From a bacterium (GTDB lineage Bacteria > Bacteroidota > Ignavibacteria > Ignavibacteriales > Ignavibacteriaceae): DNA of 64,000 nucleotides. Positions 10,078-20,503 of the stretch are shown one piece after another. How positions within the stretch are numbered: the stretch's first letter is position 1; each line of letters begins with the position of its first letter. The stretch covers positions 186,001-250,000 of the forward strand of contig JADJWC010000001.1 in the NCBI GenBank assembly GCA_016716565.1. The letters run 5' to 3'. A program made the position numbers and the translations under genes. The notes under the pieces were generated by a model. It was not told the DNA's origin and made no database searches. It saw only the letters and a program-made list of their open reading frames with translations.

Positions 10078-10194
10078 TTTTATTCCCCTTAAAAAGTTGA
10101 AAAGTGTAGAGTTTTTTAGTAAGATCAATTTTTTCATTCAATGATTAGTTTCTAACTAACAATTAAAAATAATTACTATATGGATAACAAAAAT

Positions 10195-10222
10195 AAAGCC
10201 TGAAAATATCAGGCTTTTTTAG
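10195..10222 (-). terminator. Intrinsic terminator
   Basis: AAGCCTGA and TCAGGCTT form a perfect stem around a short AT loop, with T-runs on both sides. It lies just downstream of the 10250-11572 gene on the minus strand. Confidence 0.75.
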
Positions 10223-10249
10223 ATTTAATGGATTAAATGGTTGATAAAA

Positions 10250-11572
10250 TTACTTTTGAAGTATCATTTTACCTGAAAGAAATTTATCTGAAACTCTCAA
10301 AGTATAGAAATAAATTCCGCTTGAAAGTGAACTTCCATCAAACTCAACTTCGTACTCACCAGCAGGTTTTTCTTCATTAACTAGAGTTTCGATTTCATTG
10401 CCTAGAACATCATAGATTTTTATCATTACAAAACTTTGATTGGGAATATTATATTTTATTTTTGTTACCGGATTGAATGGGTTGGGGTAGTTTTGAGACA
10501 ATGAAAAATCGTTAGGAATATTTGAATTTGTAGATTCTACATTTACAATTGTATAGTATATATGAATACTTTGACAGATTATTGCAATTTTAAATCCATC
10601 GGGATTGTTTATGATTATTGGAGTATCTCCTGGTTCCCAAATTGACCCGTTCCATAATTCAGCATTACAACTTTCAAAATAATTCCAGATGTATGTATAA
10701 TCTTTTTTAACATCATTCACCCAAACACTACCATTCCAAATTTGTTCTAATTGTTGAATCTGGTTGCCTATTTCATCATTCATTATCTTTAATAGTAAAT
10801 AATCCTCAAATTGAATTCCTGTCCAAAGTTGTGCAATAGCATAATTAAGAAATGTTGTTAAAGAGTCGTAATAAAATGAAGTTCTCCAGTAATTCTGCCA
10901 ATCATTGCCTTCCCAAATTTGAAATAGTAACGAGTCTCGTCTATTTTCAGTAGAATAATAACTAAAATCTCTACCTGAATTAATCCATTGATTATTCTCC
11001 CATAATTCTATCAATGAAGTTATTTGCCTGCCTGCCTGATCATAAGTGTAAGTTATTCTTTCTTCATTTTCCCAATTACTCAAAATGTAAGTTTGAATTG
11101 TTGTTGAAATCAGGTTATTATCCTGATTATACTCAGATAGGATTTGAAGTGAACTATCCCAAGTCGTATTATTCCAATCGAAGTAAATTTCTCTTATCAA
11201 ATTTCCAATTGTATCATAGAAATATTCGTCCTTCCCTACTAAGTGCCAATTACCATTTAGATCATTATTGAATTCTGTTCTTTCAACTATTTTATCATCA
11301 ATATTGTATTCAAAGAAAAATTTAATTTTAGCACCGGTCACAGACTCGGATATCAGACTATCTATCAGATAATTTTCTCTCACTGATTGTTTAAATCTTG
11401 ATTCATTTATTATCATATTTAACTCTTGTCTTAACTTTTGAGCAGGGTCATCATTCATTTGTGTTAAAAAAGGAATTAATAGTGTCTTTTCAGAATGAAA
11501 AATATTATCCTGCTGTGCAAACAGAGTAGCCAGCATACTAAAAATCAGGAGAGATATTTTAAGGGTTCGCAT
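10250..11572 (-). CDS. Secreted repeat protein with T9SS sorting domain
   Basis: 440 residues. The signal peptide MRTLKISLLIFSMLATLFAQ matches the leader shared by several neighbours. Residues 75-340 hold about six imperfect repeats with a W-N-G/N core (WNNTTWDS, WENNQWIN, WEGNDWQN, WTGIQFED, WNGSVWVN, WNGSIWEP) alternating with tyrosine-rich strands such as TYTYDQAGR. These look like RHS/YD-type or DUF3836-like beta repeats and differ from the YCF48 repeats next door. The C-terminus is a standard T9SS domain (NYPNPFNPVTKIKYNI, SGIYFYTLRV, GKMILQK). Function is unknown; the export route is the secure part. Confidence 0.8.
   Translation of the reverse strand: MRTLKISLLIFSMLATLFAQQDNIFHSEKTLLIPFLTQMNDDPAQKLRQELNMIINESRFKQSVRENYLIDSLISESVTGAKIKFFFEYNIDDKIVERTEFNNDLNGNWHLVGKDEYFYDTIGNLIREIYFDWNNTTWDSSLQILSEYNQDNNLISTTIQTYILSNWENEERITYTYDQAGRQITSLIELWENNQWINSGRDFSYYSTENRRDSLLFQIWEGNDWQNYWRTSFYYDSLTTFLNYAIAQLWTGIQFEDYLLLKIMNDEIGNQIQQLEQIWNGSVWVNDVKKDYTYIWNYFESCNAELWNGSIWEPGDTPIIINNPDGFKIAIICQSIHIYYTIVNVESTNSNIPNDFSLSQNYPNPFNPVTKIKYNIPNQSFVMIKIYDVLGNEIETLVNEEKPAGEYEVEFDGSSLSSGIYFYTLRVSDKFLSGKMILQK
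11543..11572 (-). repeat. Shared signal-peptide leader repeat, truncated copy
   Basis: The first 30 coding bases match the leader copies at 13982-14031, 15546-15595 and 29399-29448. The upstream GGAGCG segment is replaced here by a different sequence (ttttactcc). Confidence 0.8.
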
Positions 11573-11605
11573 TTTTTTACTCCAATAAAATTAAGTTTGA
11601 AGTTT

Positions 11606-14011
11606 TTATTTCAACAAAATCATCTTCCTCGTCTCGATAAAATTATCTGCTTGAAGTCTATAAAAATAAATTCCACTTGGAAGATTCGTACCGTCAAACT
11701 CAACTTCATAAACTCCGGGCTGTTTCTCTTCATTAACAAGTGTTACAATTTCTCTTCCAAGCACATCATAAATTTTCAGGCTTACGTTTCCCGTCTCTCG
11801 TCTTACGTTTTGCGGTATGCTGTATTTTATTTTTGTAACCGGGTTAAATGGGTTGGGGTAGTTTTGAGAAAGTGAGAACTCATTTGCAAATGGTATTTCT
11901 ACTTCTACTATTTGTGAATACTCAAACGTACCGTCGTAGTCAATTTGTTTTAGTTTATATTGATACTTGCCCGGATTAACATTGTTATCTGTAAATGCGT
12001 AATGCTGAGTTTCTGTTGTTGTTCCGTGTCCGGGAACAAATCCTATTTTATTCCATTCATTGTTGTTATTCGGAGCCGAGCGAAGAATCTCAAACCCGGA
12101 GTTGTTTGTTTCTGTTACGGTTGACCAGTTAAGTTCTACTTTATCCTTATACACTTCTGCTATGAATGAAGTAAGTTCAACCGGAACACCACCATTGTAT
12201 GAATGAAGAATAATTTCAAAACTACCTGCTATCCAAAGTTCATCCGTCTCGCAATGTGCAATTGAATGTAATTCATTATAGATATCATCTTCCTGTAATA
12301 TCCAGCTAATTCCTCCATCCGTTGTATACCAAATTTGTCCAAATCTTCCAGCGACCCAACCGACATTTTCATTTCTGAAATAAACATCATTAAAAACATA
12401 AAATGGAATATCAAGTTGAAGAGCCCATGTGCTACCACCATCCGTTGTTTTCAATATACTTCCTGTTCCATTCGTTGTTCCATCCACAAGCCATCCTAAA
12501 TTTTCATTTAAAAAGAATATTGAAGTGAAACTATGATTCCCAGGGATGGATAATGGCTGCCAAGATGATCCTCCATCTGTCGTTTTAATCAAAGTAGTAT
12601 AAGAGCCTGCTGCCCATCCATAATTACCATTCAAAAAGAAAATAGAAAATAACCAACGAGTGGTTCCAGTATTTAACTGAAACCAATTATCACCACCATT
12701 TGTGGTCCTCAGTACAATCCCGTGATTTCCAGCAGTCCAGCCAGTATCATTATTTATAAAGTAAATCGATCGAAGCGGTGTTGATATTCCACTATTCTGT
12801 TGTATCCATATATTTCCTCCATCGGATGAATGTATTATTTCTCCATCATAACCAGAAGCCCAAATATGTTGTGAATCGGAGAACGAGACGGAAAGTAATG
12901 CCCATGAAGAAGAGCTATTTATGTATGATTCCCAATTCTGTCCACCGTTTGATGTTACAAATATTTTACCTCCCAAGCCTACAGCAACTCCATTATTGTG
13001 ATCGGCAAAGTCTATGGAATACATGTCCTTATTTTCTTCACCAGAGATTGTAATCCACTCTTGTCCTGCATTAGTAGTCTTTATTATGGTACCTCCAGAA
13101 CCGACGACCCAACAATCATTTTGTCCTATTAAAGAAATTGAATATAAATTTTCGTCTATTCCAGATACTAAACTCGACCAGCCTGCGCCACCATTTGATG
13201 TTTTGAAAATTTTCCCCTCAACTCCCACTGCATAACCGACTAAGGTATTTGCGAACTTGATATCACTGCATCGGATACCAACCATGAGAGTATCCCAGGT
13301 TGCACCACCATCAGTTGTTTTCCAAAAGTAACCTCCGTTTCCAGATAACGTACCATTTGAACCAACTGCATACCCTGTTACGTTATCTAAGAAATAAGCT
13401 GATTGTATATCAGGTATATTTAACTGAGGAAATACCTCCCAATAATTTCCTCCATTTGTTGTTGCAAGAACTACAGTTGAATAAGTATTAAAGTCATGAG
13501 CTATTGCCCAACCTGATTGTTCATTTAAGAAAAACAATGAACTTATACTGTAATCTGAATTCGAAAACTGATATATCCAATTACTTCCCCCGTTAGTGGT
13601 TTTATAAATATATCCTTGACCAGAAAGCCATCCGACACTGTTATTGATGAAATACATGTCCCAATATGTATAATCCTCCAAATCAGCGACTAATGACCAA
13701 GATTCACCAGAATCAATTGTTTTAAAAATGTTTCCATAGTAAAAATCCAAAACCCAGCCAGTGTTTTCATTAATAAATTCAACATCTACTAAGTAAGAAT
13801 ACTGACCCACATCTTTCATTATCCATGTATTCCCACCATCCGTCGTCTTTAAAATCATTGATTCATCACCAACTGCGAAACCAATTGTCGTATTTATAAT
13901 TTCAACAGAGAACAAACTATTTCCAGGAGGTACTGGATTCTGCCATTCCCACTGTGCAGATATAGTAATCGAAAGAATAAAAACCAGGAGAGATATTTTA
14001 AGGGTATGCAT
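11606..14011 (-). CDS. Secreted YCF48/BNR-type propeller protein with T9SS sorting domain
   Basis: 801 residues from the ATG at 14011. An ATG four codons earlier lies inside the GGAGCG ribosome-binding motif and is probably not used. The signal peptide is MHTLKISLLVFILSITISAQ. Some 14 repeats with KTTDGGNTW-like ends and GYAVG or GWVAG turns form one or two beta-propellers. A fibronectin-like linker (VELTSFIAEVYKDKVELNWS) and a T9SS domain (NYPNPFNPVTKIKYSI, KMILLK end) follow. The linker and sorting region is very close to that of the next gene upstream (14044-15575), so the two probably arose by duplication. No catalytic motif is seen. Confidence 0.85.
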   Translation of the reverse strand: MHTLKISLLVFILSITISAQWEWQNPVPPGNSLFSVEIINTTIGFAVGDESMILKTTDGGNTWIMKDVGQYSYLVDVEFINENTGWVLDFYYGNIFKTIDSGESWSLVADLEDYTYWDMYFINNSVGWLSGQGYIYKTTNGGSNWIYQFSNSDYSISSLFFLNEQSGWAIAHDFNTYSTVVLATTNGGNYWEVFPQLNIPDIQSAYFLDNVTGYAVGSNGTLSGNGGYFWKTTDGGATWDTLMVGIRCSDIKFANTLVGYAVGVEGKIFKTSNGGAGWSSLVSGIDENLYSISLIGQNDCWVVGSGGTIIKTTNAGQEWITISGEENKDMYSIDFADHNNGVAVGLGGKIFVTSNGGQNWESYINSSSSWALLSVSFSDSQHIWASGYDGEIIHSSDGGNIWIQQNSGISTPLRSIYFINNDTGWTAGNHGIVLRTTNGGDNWFQLNTGTTRWLFSIFFLNGNYGWAAGSYTTLIKTTDGGSSWQPLSIPGNHSFTSIFFLNENLGWLVDGTTNGTGSILKTTDGGSTWALQLDIPFYVFNDVYFRNENVGWVAGRFGQIWYTTDGGISWILQEDDIYNELHSIAHCETDELWIAGSFEIILHSYNGGVPVELTSFIAEVYKDKVELNWSTVTETNNSGFEILRSAPNNNNEWNKIGFVPGHGTTTETQHYAFTDNNVNPGKYQYKLKQIDYDGTFEYSQIVEVEIPFANEFSLSQNYPNPFNPVTKIKYSIPQNVRRETGNVSLKIYDVLGREIVTLVNEEKQPGVYEVEFDGTNLPSGIYFYRLQADNFIETRKMILLK

Positions 14012-14031
14012 TTTACGCTCCATTAAAATTA
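13982..14031 (-). repeat. Shared leader repeat, copy 1 (RBS, start codon, signal peptide)
   Basis: A 50-base block almost identical to 15546-15595 and 29399-29448. On the minus strand it holds TAATTTTAATGGAGCG, the start ATG and the codons for TLKISLLV. Conservation runs through the untranslated part as well as the coding part, which points to recent duplication or recombination of 5' ends. Confidence 0.8.
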
Positions 14032-14043
14032 AACTTATAATTT

Positions 14044-15575
14044 TTACTTAAGCAGAATCATCTTCTTTGTCTCTGAATATACTCCAGCTTTCAACTGATA
14101 AAAATAAATTCCGCTTGGAAGTGCTGTTCCATCAAACTCAACTTCATACTCGCCAGCAGGTTTTTCTTCGTTGACGAGTGTTGCTATTTCTCTTCCAAGC
14201 ACATCATAAATTTTCAGGCTTACGTTTCCCGTCAGTTGTCGTACGTTTTGCGGTATACTGTATTTTATTTTTGTACTCGGATTAAACGGGTTGGGATAGT
14301 TTTGTGAAAGTGAAAACTCATTAACAATTGGAATTTCTACTTCTAATATTTGTGAATACTCAAACGTGCCATCAAAATCCATTTGCTTTAGTTTGTATTG
14401 ATACTTGCCCGGCTTAATATCGTTATCTGTAAATGAGTAATGCTGTGTTTCAGTTGTTGTTCCGTGCCCGGGAACAAATCCTATTTTATTCCATTCACCA
14501 TTGTCATTCTTAGCGAAGCGAAGAATCTCAAATCCAGAGTTGTTTGTTTCAGTTGCTGTTGACCAGTTGAGAGTTACTTCATTAATGTTGGCAGTTGCAG
14601 TAAATGAAATAAGTTCTACCGGAATGCCACCATTTGGAGTATAAAGAATCGTTCCATTTTGACCAACTGCCCAACCATTATTGGTGTCTATGAAGAAAAT
14701 ATCATTTAGTGTGTTGTTAGTGTTAGAATTCTGAATTGTCCAAGTGCTTCCACCATTTGTTGAATTAAAGATTTGATTACCGTATGTATACCATCCAATT
14801 TGTGCTGTGATGAACTGGAAATTATATACTGGCTGAGCTTGTTGATACCAGCTGACACCACCATTTGTTGTTTTATATAGAGTATACGGATTACTATAAT
14901 CAGTTACCCATCCTAAATCAATGTTAATAAATTGTAAATCCCTCGGTTCATAAATTGGTGGCAATGCCAGTTTTTGCCAGGTATTTCCCCCATTTGTTGT
15001 TTTAACAAGTGTATCGTTCCCAGTAACAATTAGATTCATATAATCAATTGCATCTATTTTTTCAGTCCCCAGTTATAGGTTGGCGGGAAATTTTTATTTA
15101 CCCATGTGACTCCTCCATCAGTTGTTTCTTTAAATATGATTGGAAATTCTGTAATTCCATATTCATAAGAACTGATTGTTTGTTCTCCAACAAACCAACC
15201 TGTATCTGGGTTTATAAACTCAAAATCATTGATGTAATCAGTCGCTCCCAAATACGAATACACTGGAATCCAATTTTCTCCTCCATCAGTGGTTTTTAAT
15301 AGGGTTGAGCCAGTTGTCCAAGTTCTCATCCACCCAATTAGTTCGTTACTAAATGAAAATTGAAAAATTGGATTTTGTGAGTATAGATATTGCCAATTCT
15401 CTCCACCATCTGTTGTTTTATAAATATCTAGAAAATAAGTTGTCCAGCCAACTTGATTGTTTACAAACAGAACTTGAACAAGAGGGTTTGTCGTTCCGCT
15501 GTTTTGCTGATACCACTGTGCGGATACACTAATTGAAAGAATAAAAACCAGGAGAGATATTTTAAGGGTCCGCAT
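14044..15575 (-). CDS. Secreted YCF48-type propeller protein with T9SS sorting domain (frameshifted)
   Basis: As read this is two frames: 15575-15054 with signal peptide and four or five repeats, and 15039-14044 with more repeats, linker and T9SS domain. The first stops after WGLKK at a T6 run (plus strand 15057-15062). Adding one base gives LKKIDAIDYMNLIVTGNDTL and joins them into one protein of about 510 residues with one propeller's worth of TTDGGENW-type repeats. The tail (NYPNPFNPSTKIKYSI, SGIYFYQLKAG, KKMILLK) is a normal sorting domain. The one-base loss in a homopolymer suggests a sequencing error or a very recent mutation. The start at 15575 is preferred over the ATG four codons upstream because GGAGCG then serves as ribosome-binding site. 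Confidence 0.8.
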
Positions 15576-15595
15576 TTTACGCTCCATTAAAATTA
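15546..15595 (-). repeat. Shared leader repeat, copy 2
   Basis: Second 50-base copy of the leader block at 13982-14031, differing at only a few positions and in the same relation to the start codon (15575). Confidence 0.8.
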
Positions 15596-15607
15596 AAGTT
15601 AAAATTT

Positions 15608-17854
15608 TTACTTAAGTAGAATCATTTTCTTTGTTTCTAAAAATTGTCCTGCCTTAAGCTGATAAAAATAAATTCCGCTTGGCAATCCGGTAGCAACGAA
15701 TTCAACTTCATACACTCCTGCTGGTTTTTCTTCATTCACCAGCGTTTTTATTTCATCTCCTAAAACATCGTATACTTTTATAGTAACAAATCTTCTCTCC
15801 GATATTTTATATTTTATCTTAGTTGAAGGATTAAAAGGATTGGGATAGTTTTGATCTAATAAGTAATTATCTATTAATTCATTTAATTCATTTTTATCTA
15901 CTAGCTGCTGACTTGTGAGTGAAGGCGATATTAGAAGTATGCCATATCCGATTGCAAATAAATCTCCATTTGCATTATACTCTAATTTGTCTATTCCGCT
16001 AAGAGGAACCCACATGGGTTCGGTAGTCCAAGTATTTCCGCCATTGTTAGTTTTACGAAAATTATATCGTTCAATTACTACTCCACTGAGCGAATCAGTA
16101 AATGCTAAGGAGGAATATACTCTGTAATAACCACTTTGAGATAATTCGATGTTCCAAGATTCACCCATATTTGAAGTTTTATAAACTTTGTTATCACCAA
16201 GAGCGAAACCTATTCTATCATTTGTCATTTGAACTTCATGAAGCTCTTCATCCGTATCTGTGATATGCCATGATAATCCAAAATCGGACGTTTTGAAAAA
16301 TGATCCTCTTGTTCCCAACGAATCATAGTAATGGCCAACACCTATAATTTTTCCAGGACTTATTATTTCACTTTCTCTAAGTCCGAAGTTATAAATGATT
16401 GGACCTGTTATCCAAGAATTTCCTCCATCGGTGGAGGAGACTAAATTTTTATAAGCATTAAGAACAAAAATATCTTTACTGTAAACCTTTAATGCTTGTA
16501 AACCGCTGTAAACAGGGACGTTTAATTGTGTCCAATTATCTCCGTAATCAGTAGATTTAAACAAGCGAGTTTGATCCGTAATAATATAAATAACTCCCTC
16601 AGCGATTCCTGCCAACCACATATATCCCATCGATTGTGGAAGTGATTTCTGTTGCCAAGAGTGACCCCCATCGAAACTAATTAAATAAGGGCTAATGTTC
16701 CATTTAAGCCAAGCCATACCTATTTGATTATTGGGATCAGCAGGTTTAGAATCAAACACTATATCATTAATTCTCAAATCATAATCCGAACTCATTTTCG
16801 TATATGAATTACCGTTATCTGATGATTTATAGACTCCAAATGTTGCAAACATATAAATTGCATCATTTTGCTGATTATATATTGCATTATAAAAAGTTGT
16901 ATGCTCATATAGATTTTGCAAAGGGAAAGATTGAGACCAGGAGATGCCCATATCAGATGAGAATCTTTGAACAACTCTGCTATCATTATAGTATCCCAAA
17001 TTTCCTAATACTACCCAGTTATTATCATCAATTGATAGAACATTTTTAAATCGCTCGTCTGCAATTTTATTTACAGACCAAGTCATACCAGTATCCGTAG
17101 TTCTTTGAATAAATCCCTCTAAAGTATTGTCGTCTGGATGTATAATGTATCCAATTGCGATACCTATACCTGAAGAATTTATTCGAATATCTGTATAAGT
17201 GACTTGATTTAATGTATCCGAAATTAGGCCGGTATTTATTTGGCTCCAATTATTTCCTCCATTAGAACTATACCACATTGAACCCTCAAACGCACTATAA
17301 TGAAAACTTTTTAACACCCATATCTGATTTTCATTCATTGCATATAATTTTGAAAAGTAACCATAGCCGCCGAAAAAGGGTGCACCAAGATATGTCCAGG
17401 TTAAACCGGCGTTATTCGTCACATAAAAACCTCCTGATCCTAGCTTCCATCCTCTAACTGTAGAACCAAATGTAACAAGGTGTATGTTGGATCCCGGATT
17501 AGCAGTTTTCATCCAACTTTGTCCTCCATTGGTAGTCCTAAATTCTCCGTAGGCTACGTCAGTTACATACCCAATTAAGGAGTCAGCAAAAGCTAGACCT
17601 TGCTCTGTAAAGTCACCAAGTGCAACATTTTCACGAGGGGCATACGTCGGAAACACTTCGAACTTTTCATCCTGAACGTCTAACTTTATTACAGTATTAT
17701 CTTCGCACCAAAAATAAATCTTACTTTCAGTTTGTACAGATGAATAAACTATTTTGTAAGGTGGATAAGGTGATATCCATTCCCAATTATTTTGTGCAAT
17801 TGAAGTTGAAGAACTGATGAGATTTACGAAAAGTATAATAATAAACTTTTTCAT
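15608..17854 (-). CDS. Secreted propeller protein with T9SS sorting domain
   Basis: 748 residues with signal peptide MKKFIIILFVNLISSSTSIA. Divergent YCF48/sortilin-like repeats recur (RTTNGGQSW, SSNGGNNW, SSDNGNSY, STDYGDNW, SSTDGGNSW, KTSNMGESW, KTNNGGNTW), consistent with one or two beta-propellers. The C-terminus is a T9SS domain (NYPNPFNPSTKIKYKI, SGIYFYQLKAG, KKMILLK). The start codon overlaps the stop of the upstream lipoprotein gene (ATGA, 17851-17854), so the two are translationally coupled and may work together at the surface. Function is unknown. Confidence 0.83.
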   Translation of the reverse strand: MKKFIIILFVNLISSSTSIAQNNWEWISPYPPYKIVYSSVQTESKIYFWCEDNTVIKLDVQDEKFEVFPTYAPRENVALGDFTEQGLAFADSLIGYVTDVAYGEFRTTNGGQSWMKTANPGSNIHLVTFGSTVRGWKLGSGGFYVTNNAGLTWTYLGAPFFGGYGYFSKLYAMNENQIWVLKSFHYSAFEGSMWYSSNGGNNWSQINTGLISDTLNQVTYTDIRINSSGIGIAIGYIIHPDDNTLEGFIQRTTDTGMTWSVNKIADERFKNVLSIDDNNWVVLGNLGYYNDSRVVQRFSSDMGISWSQSFPLQNLYEHTTFYNAIYNQQNDAIYMFATFGVYKSSDNGNSYTKMSSDYDLRINDIVFDSKPADPNNQIGMAWLKWNISPYLISFDGGHSWQQKSLPQSMGYMWLAGIAEGVIYIITDQTRLFKSTDYGDNWTQLNVPVYSGLQALKVYSKDIFVLNAYKNLVSSTDGGNSWITGPIIYNFGLRESEIISPGKIIGVGHYYDSLGTRGSFFKTSDFGLSWHITDTDEELHEVQMTNDRIGFALGDNKVYKTSNMGESWNIELSQSGYYRVYSSLAFTDSLSGVVIERYNFRKTNNGGNTWTTEPMWVPLSGIDKLEYNANGDLFAIGYGILLISPSLTSQQLVDKNELNELIDNYLLDQNYPNPFNPSTKIKYKISERRFVTIKVYDVLGDEIKTLVNEEKPAGVYEVEFVATGLPSGIYFYQLKAGQFLETKKMILLK

Positions 17855-18618
17855 TGATCTTCCTCCGGATATAAAATAACGTCTTGAGTGTACAGAATGC
17901 CCGGATACATAGTAAAACCAACAATTCTATCCAGATACCCCGCTTTTCTAAATAGAAGAAAAATATAATCATAAATAACTTTTTCATAAACGTTGTTCGG
18001 ATCTGAAAAATTACACACCATAATCGTATCCCCTACAAACGCTTCATTTATGTTAAACAAATAATTTCCATTTTTATCCGATATTGAATTGGGTTTATTC
18101 TCTGTGCCAATTAAAAGCAATTCTTTTTTATCTTCGAACTTGATTCCATCTAATGAGCTTGATTTTAATTTGTAACTGTAGATCCCATTTTCCAGTTGTG
18201 GATCTTGATCTAAATTACCTAAGTAATGTTGGTACAATCCATAGTTCAATGTGTCTTTATAAGAATAATAGGTTTTATTGTCATTGATGGAATTTAATTC
18301 TAAAGAAATAACACTCTTTGCATCCAACGAAAATCGAATGAATGTTTCGTGAAATACCGGATTAGGAAAGTTCTGATATAATTGATTTGTAAATATGCTA
18401 TCTTGAGTGCCAAGGGGTAATAATTTAACATTCGGTTCTGAAGGAATGTAGCTATAGTTGAATAAACAGTATACATTAACTCCATTTATCTTTTCCCCCG
18501 ATGAATCAATAATACTCCCCCGGACTCCGTAAATTTTTTCCGTTGGAGTGATTACATCGTCTTCGCAAGAAATAAAAAAACACAACAAAAGAATTGCTAC
18601 TAAATAAATCTTGTCCAT
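17851..18618 (-). CDS. Lipoprotein with internal FlgD/T9SS-like Ig domain
   Basis: 255 residues. The lipoprotein signal ends at FFISC (Cys about 18), giving a lipid-anchored protein. A short carboxypeptidase-regulatory-like strand pair (YGVRGSIIDSSGEKINGVNV) comes first. Residues about 80-168 then resemble the sorting-domain fold: LYQNFPNPVFHETFIRFSL at the start and NGIYSYKLKSS and KKELLLIG at the end. Here it is in the middle of the protein, followed by about 85 more residues, so it should not act as a terminal T9SS signal. It overlaps the next gene by four bases. It may be a surface partner of that propeller protein; this is inference. Confidence 0.7.
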   Translation of the reverse strand: MDKIYLVAILLLCFFISCEDDVITPTEKIYGVRGSIIDSSGEKINGVNVYCLFNYSYIPSEPNVKLLPLGTQDSIFTNQLYQNFPNPVFHETFIRFSLDAKSVISLELNSINDNKTYYSYKDTLNYGLYQHYLGNLDQDPQLENGIYSYKLKSSSLDGIKFEDKKELLLIGTENKPNSISDKNGNYLFNINEAFVGDTIMVCNFSDPNNVYEKVIYDYIFLLFRKAGYLDRIVGFTMYPGILYTQDVILYPEEDQ

Positions 18619-18633
18619 TGATAACCCCGTTTT

Positions 18634-20124
18634 TTATTTTAATAAAATCATTTTTTTAGTCTGAACATTTGATCCCGATATCAATTGATAGAAATAAACT
18701 CCTGCGGCAAGGTTGAATGCATTGAGATCAACTGTATACCTACCTCCTCCTTGAATATCGTCAACCAAAACTTCTACTAGCTCTCCAATAGAATTGTAGA
18801 CTTTTAAGGAAGTTTGCTGAGTAGATGGTAGCGAATAGATTATCTTAGTATCCGGATTGAAAGGGTTTGGATAGTTTTGCTTAAGTTCGAAATCAATTGG
18901 CAACCCTTTGATCAAAACGATCAATGAATTTTTAGGTATTGTATCATTGGTTATAACTGTTATTGTCGCTGAGTGAATACCAGGATCGGTGATTTTATAC
19001 GTAAGATTAACACCATATCCCCATTCGGGGGGTATATCCATCTGTCTTCTCGATATTTCAAAATCAGGATTACTTGTTTGTATATCAAAGACTTTTAGTG
19101 TATCAAAACCAAAATTTCCGATCGCAAAACTAACATACGATATTTCACCCACTTGTTCATTATAATACTCACCAGCTACTGAATCTGGTAAGCTCAATTC
19201 AGGATAATTGAAATCATTCAATGCCCTTCTGAATAATCCCCCATAATTACAACTATATAAAGTATCATCAATAATTTTTAAAAACTGAACTTGATTAGTA
19301 AACCCATCAGGACTATTTCTGGTTGCCGGAATCCAATCCATTAATTCGGGTGAAAAATATTTAATCGAAAGATCTCCACCAGCAAAATACTTATTGTTAA
19401 ATTTTTCGATACACTTTATATACGGGCAATTTGGTCCCACGTCAATCCAACTCATTCCCTCATTAACCGTAAACTTAACACCCTCTATAGTGCCAGCAAA
19501 CAAAGTATCATTACTCAGCAACAATTGGGATGTGTGTACGCTAAGTACATTCTGCCAATTTATTCCGTTATCAAGAGTAGAGTAAACACCATTAGTTCCT
19601 GAGACAAAAAATTTATTATTTAACACTACTATACTTTTAGCATCCCAGATCATCCCGGCAGTTAAATAATTTAAATTCCAGGAAATACCATTGTCAGTTG
19701 AGATATACACTCCATTACCACTTAAACCTCCTATATATACTTCTCCAATTTTTGCTAAGCTTAAAATTCCAGTTGTGTTTGCGAAGATTTGCCATTTATT
19801 TAATTCTTCGTTCAATTTATAAAGCCCATTGAAATTCATTACGTACAACCCGGATGAATCACAATATATATTGTTAATCCAATAAGTAGTATAATTTTTT
19901 GCCAATCCTAAATTTAATTCTTTAAAGCTATCACAATAGTTGTCGGAATAAAAAATTCCGTGTGTGAGGTCACCAACAAAAATTTTATTTTTATATTCTA
20001 TAATGGAGATGAGATATTCAGGTTGTGGATTATAAGGGAAATTCAGAAGTTTATGCCATTGAGCCGGTACGACTTGTATTAGCAACATGAAAATAACAAG
20101 TATCATTTTAATTAAACGATCCAT
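18634..20124 (-). CDS. Secreted propeller protein with T9SS sorting domain
   Basis: 496 residues with signal peptide MDRLIKMILVIFMLLIQVVPA and a GGGGAAG motif just before the ATG. The N-terminal half has propeller-like repeats of the form GIFYSDNYCDSF, GVYISTDNGISW, GVYSTLDNGINW and GVKFTVNEGMSW, each preceded by IFVGD- or KFFVSG-like strands. An Ig-like region (VSFAIGNFGFDTLKVFDIQ through TVITNDTIPKNS) precedes a T9SS domain (NYPNPFNPDTKIIYSL, GVYFYQLISG, KKMILLK). It has no recognised enzyme motif. It lies just upstream of the lipoprotein gene in transcription order, with 15 bases between them. Confidence 0.82.
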   Translation of the reverse strand: MDRLIKMILVIFMLLIQVVPAQWHKLLNFPYNPQPEYLISIIEYKNKIFVGDLTHGIFYSDNYCDSFKELNLGLAKNYTTYWINNIYCDSSGLYVMNFNGLYKLNEELNKWQIFANTTGILSLAKIGEVYIGGLSGNGVYISTDNGISWNLNYLTAGMIWDAKSIVVLNNKFFVSGTNGVYSTLDNGINWQNVLSVHTSQLLLSNDTLFAGTIEGVKFTVNEGMSWIDVGPNCPYIKCIEKFNNKYFAGGDLSIKYFSPELMDWIPATRNSPDGFTNQVQFLKIIDDTLYSCNYGGLFRRALNDFNYPELSLPDSVAGEYYNEQVGEISYVSFAIGNFGFDTLKVFDIQTSNPDFEISRRQMDIPPEWGYGVNLTYKITDPGIHSATITVITNDTIPKNSLIVLIKGLPIDFELKQNYPNPFNPDTKIIYSLPSTQQTSLKVYNSIGELVEVLVDDIQGGGRYTVDLNAFNLAAGVYFYQLISGSNVQTKKMILLK

Positions 20125-20503
20125 ATTGCTTCCCCAAAAAGTTTTTATTGTTTAATGAAACATGTCTTGGTAAAGATTGAAAACCAACACAATTATCTGT
20201 CTATTTTTTTAATAAAAATTAAATTTCTGGCAATGAATTTTATTTTAATAAAAACAACTCGTTTCCATATGACTACATTAATCAGACCGCAAATAAACTT
20301 TGATTAACTTCTCAAAACTTGGCTAACAATTCATTTCTGTATAATATTTCATACAAGAAAAGTTCACTAATCATTACAACGGCATTTGAAAAAAATTAAG
20401 TTAGACACTATTCTTTTCTTTCAGTAACTGTTCGGCCGTGACCGCTGTGGTAATTAAAAAACCCGATGTGATGATCGGGCTTTACTTAAGAATTAATTTA
20501 AAA
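20125..20503. other. Intergenic region of 379 bp
   Basis: No open frame that looks coding and no RNA gene recognised. It is AT-rich, probably holds the promoter of the leftward gene at 20124, and has one clear feature, the terminator at 20456-20483. Confidence 0.6.
20456..20483 (-). terminator. Intrinsic terminator
   Basis: CCCGAT (20462-20467) pairs with ATCGGG (20474-20479), flanked by A-run and T-rich sides. It ends the minus-strand gene 20504-22081. Confidence 0.7.
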
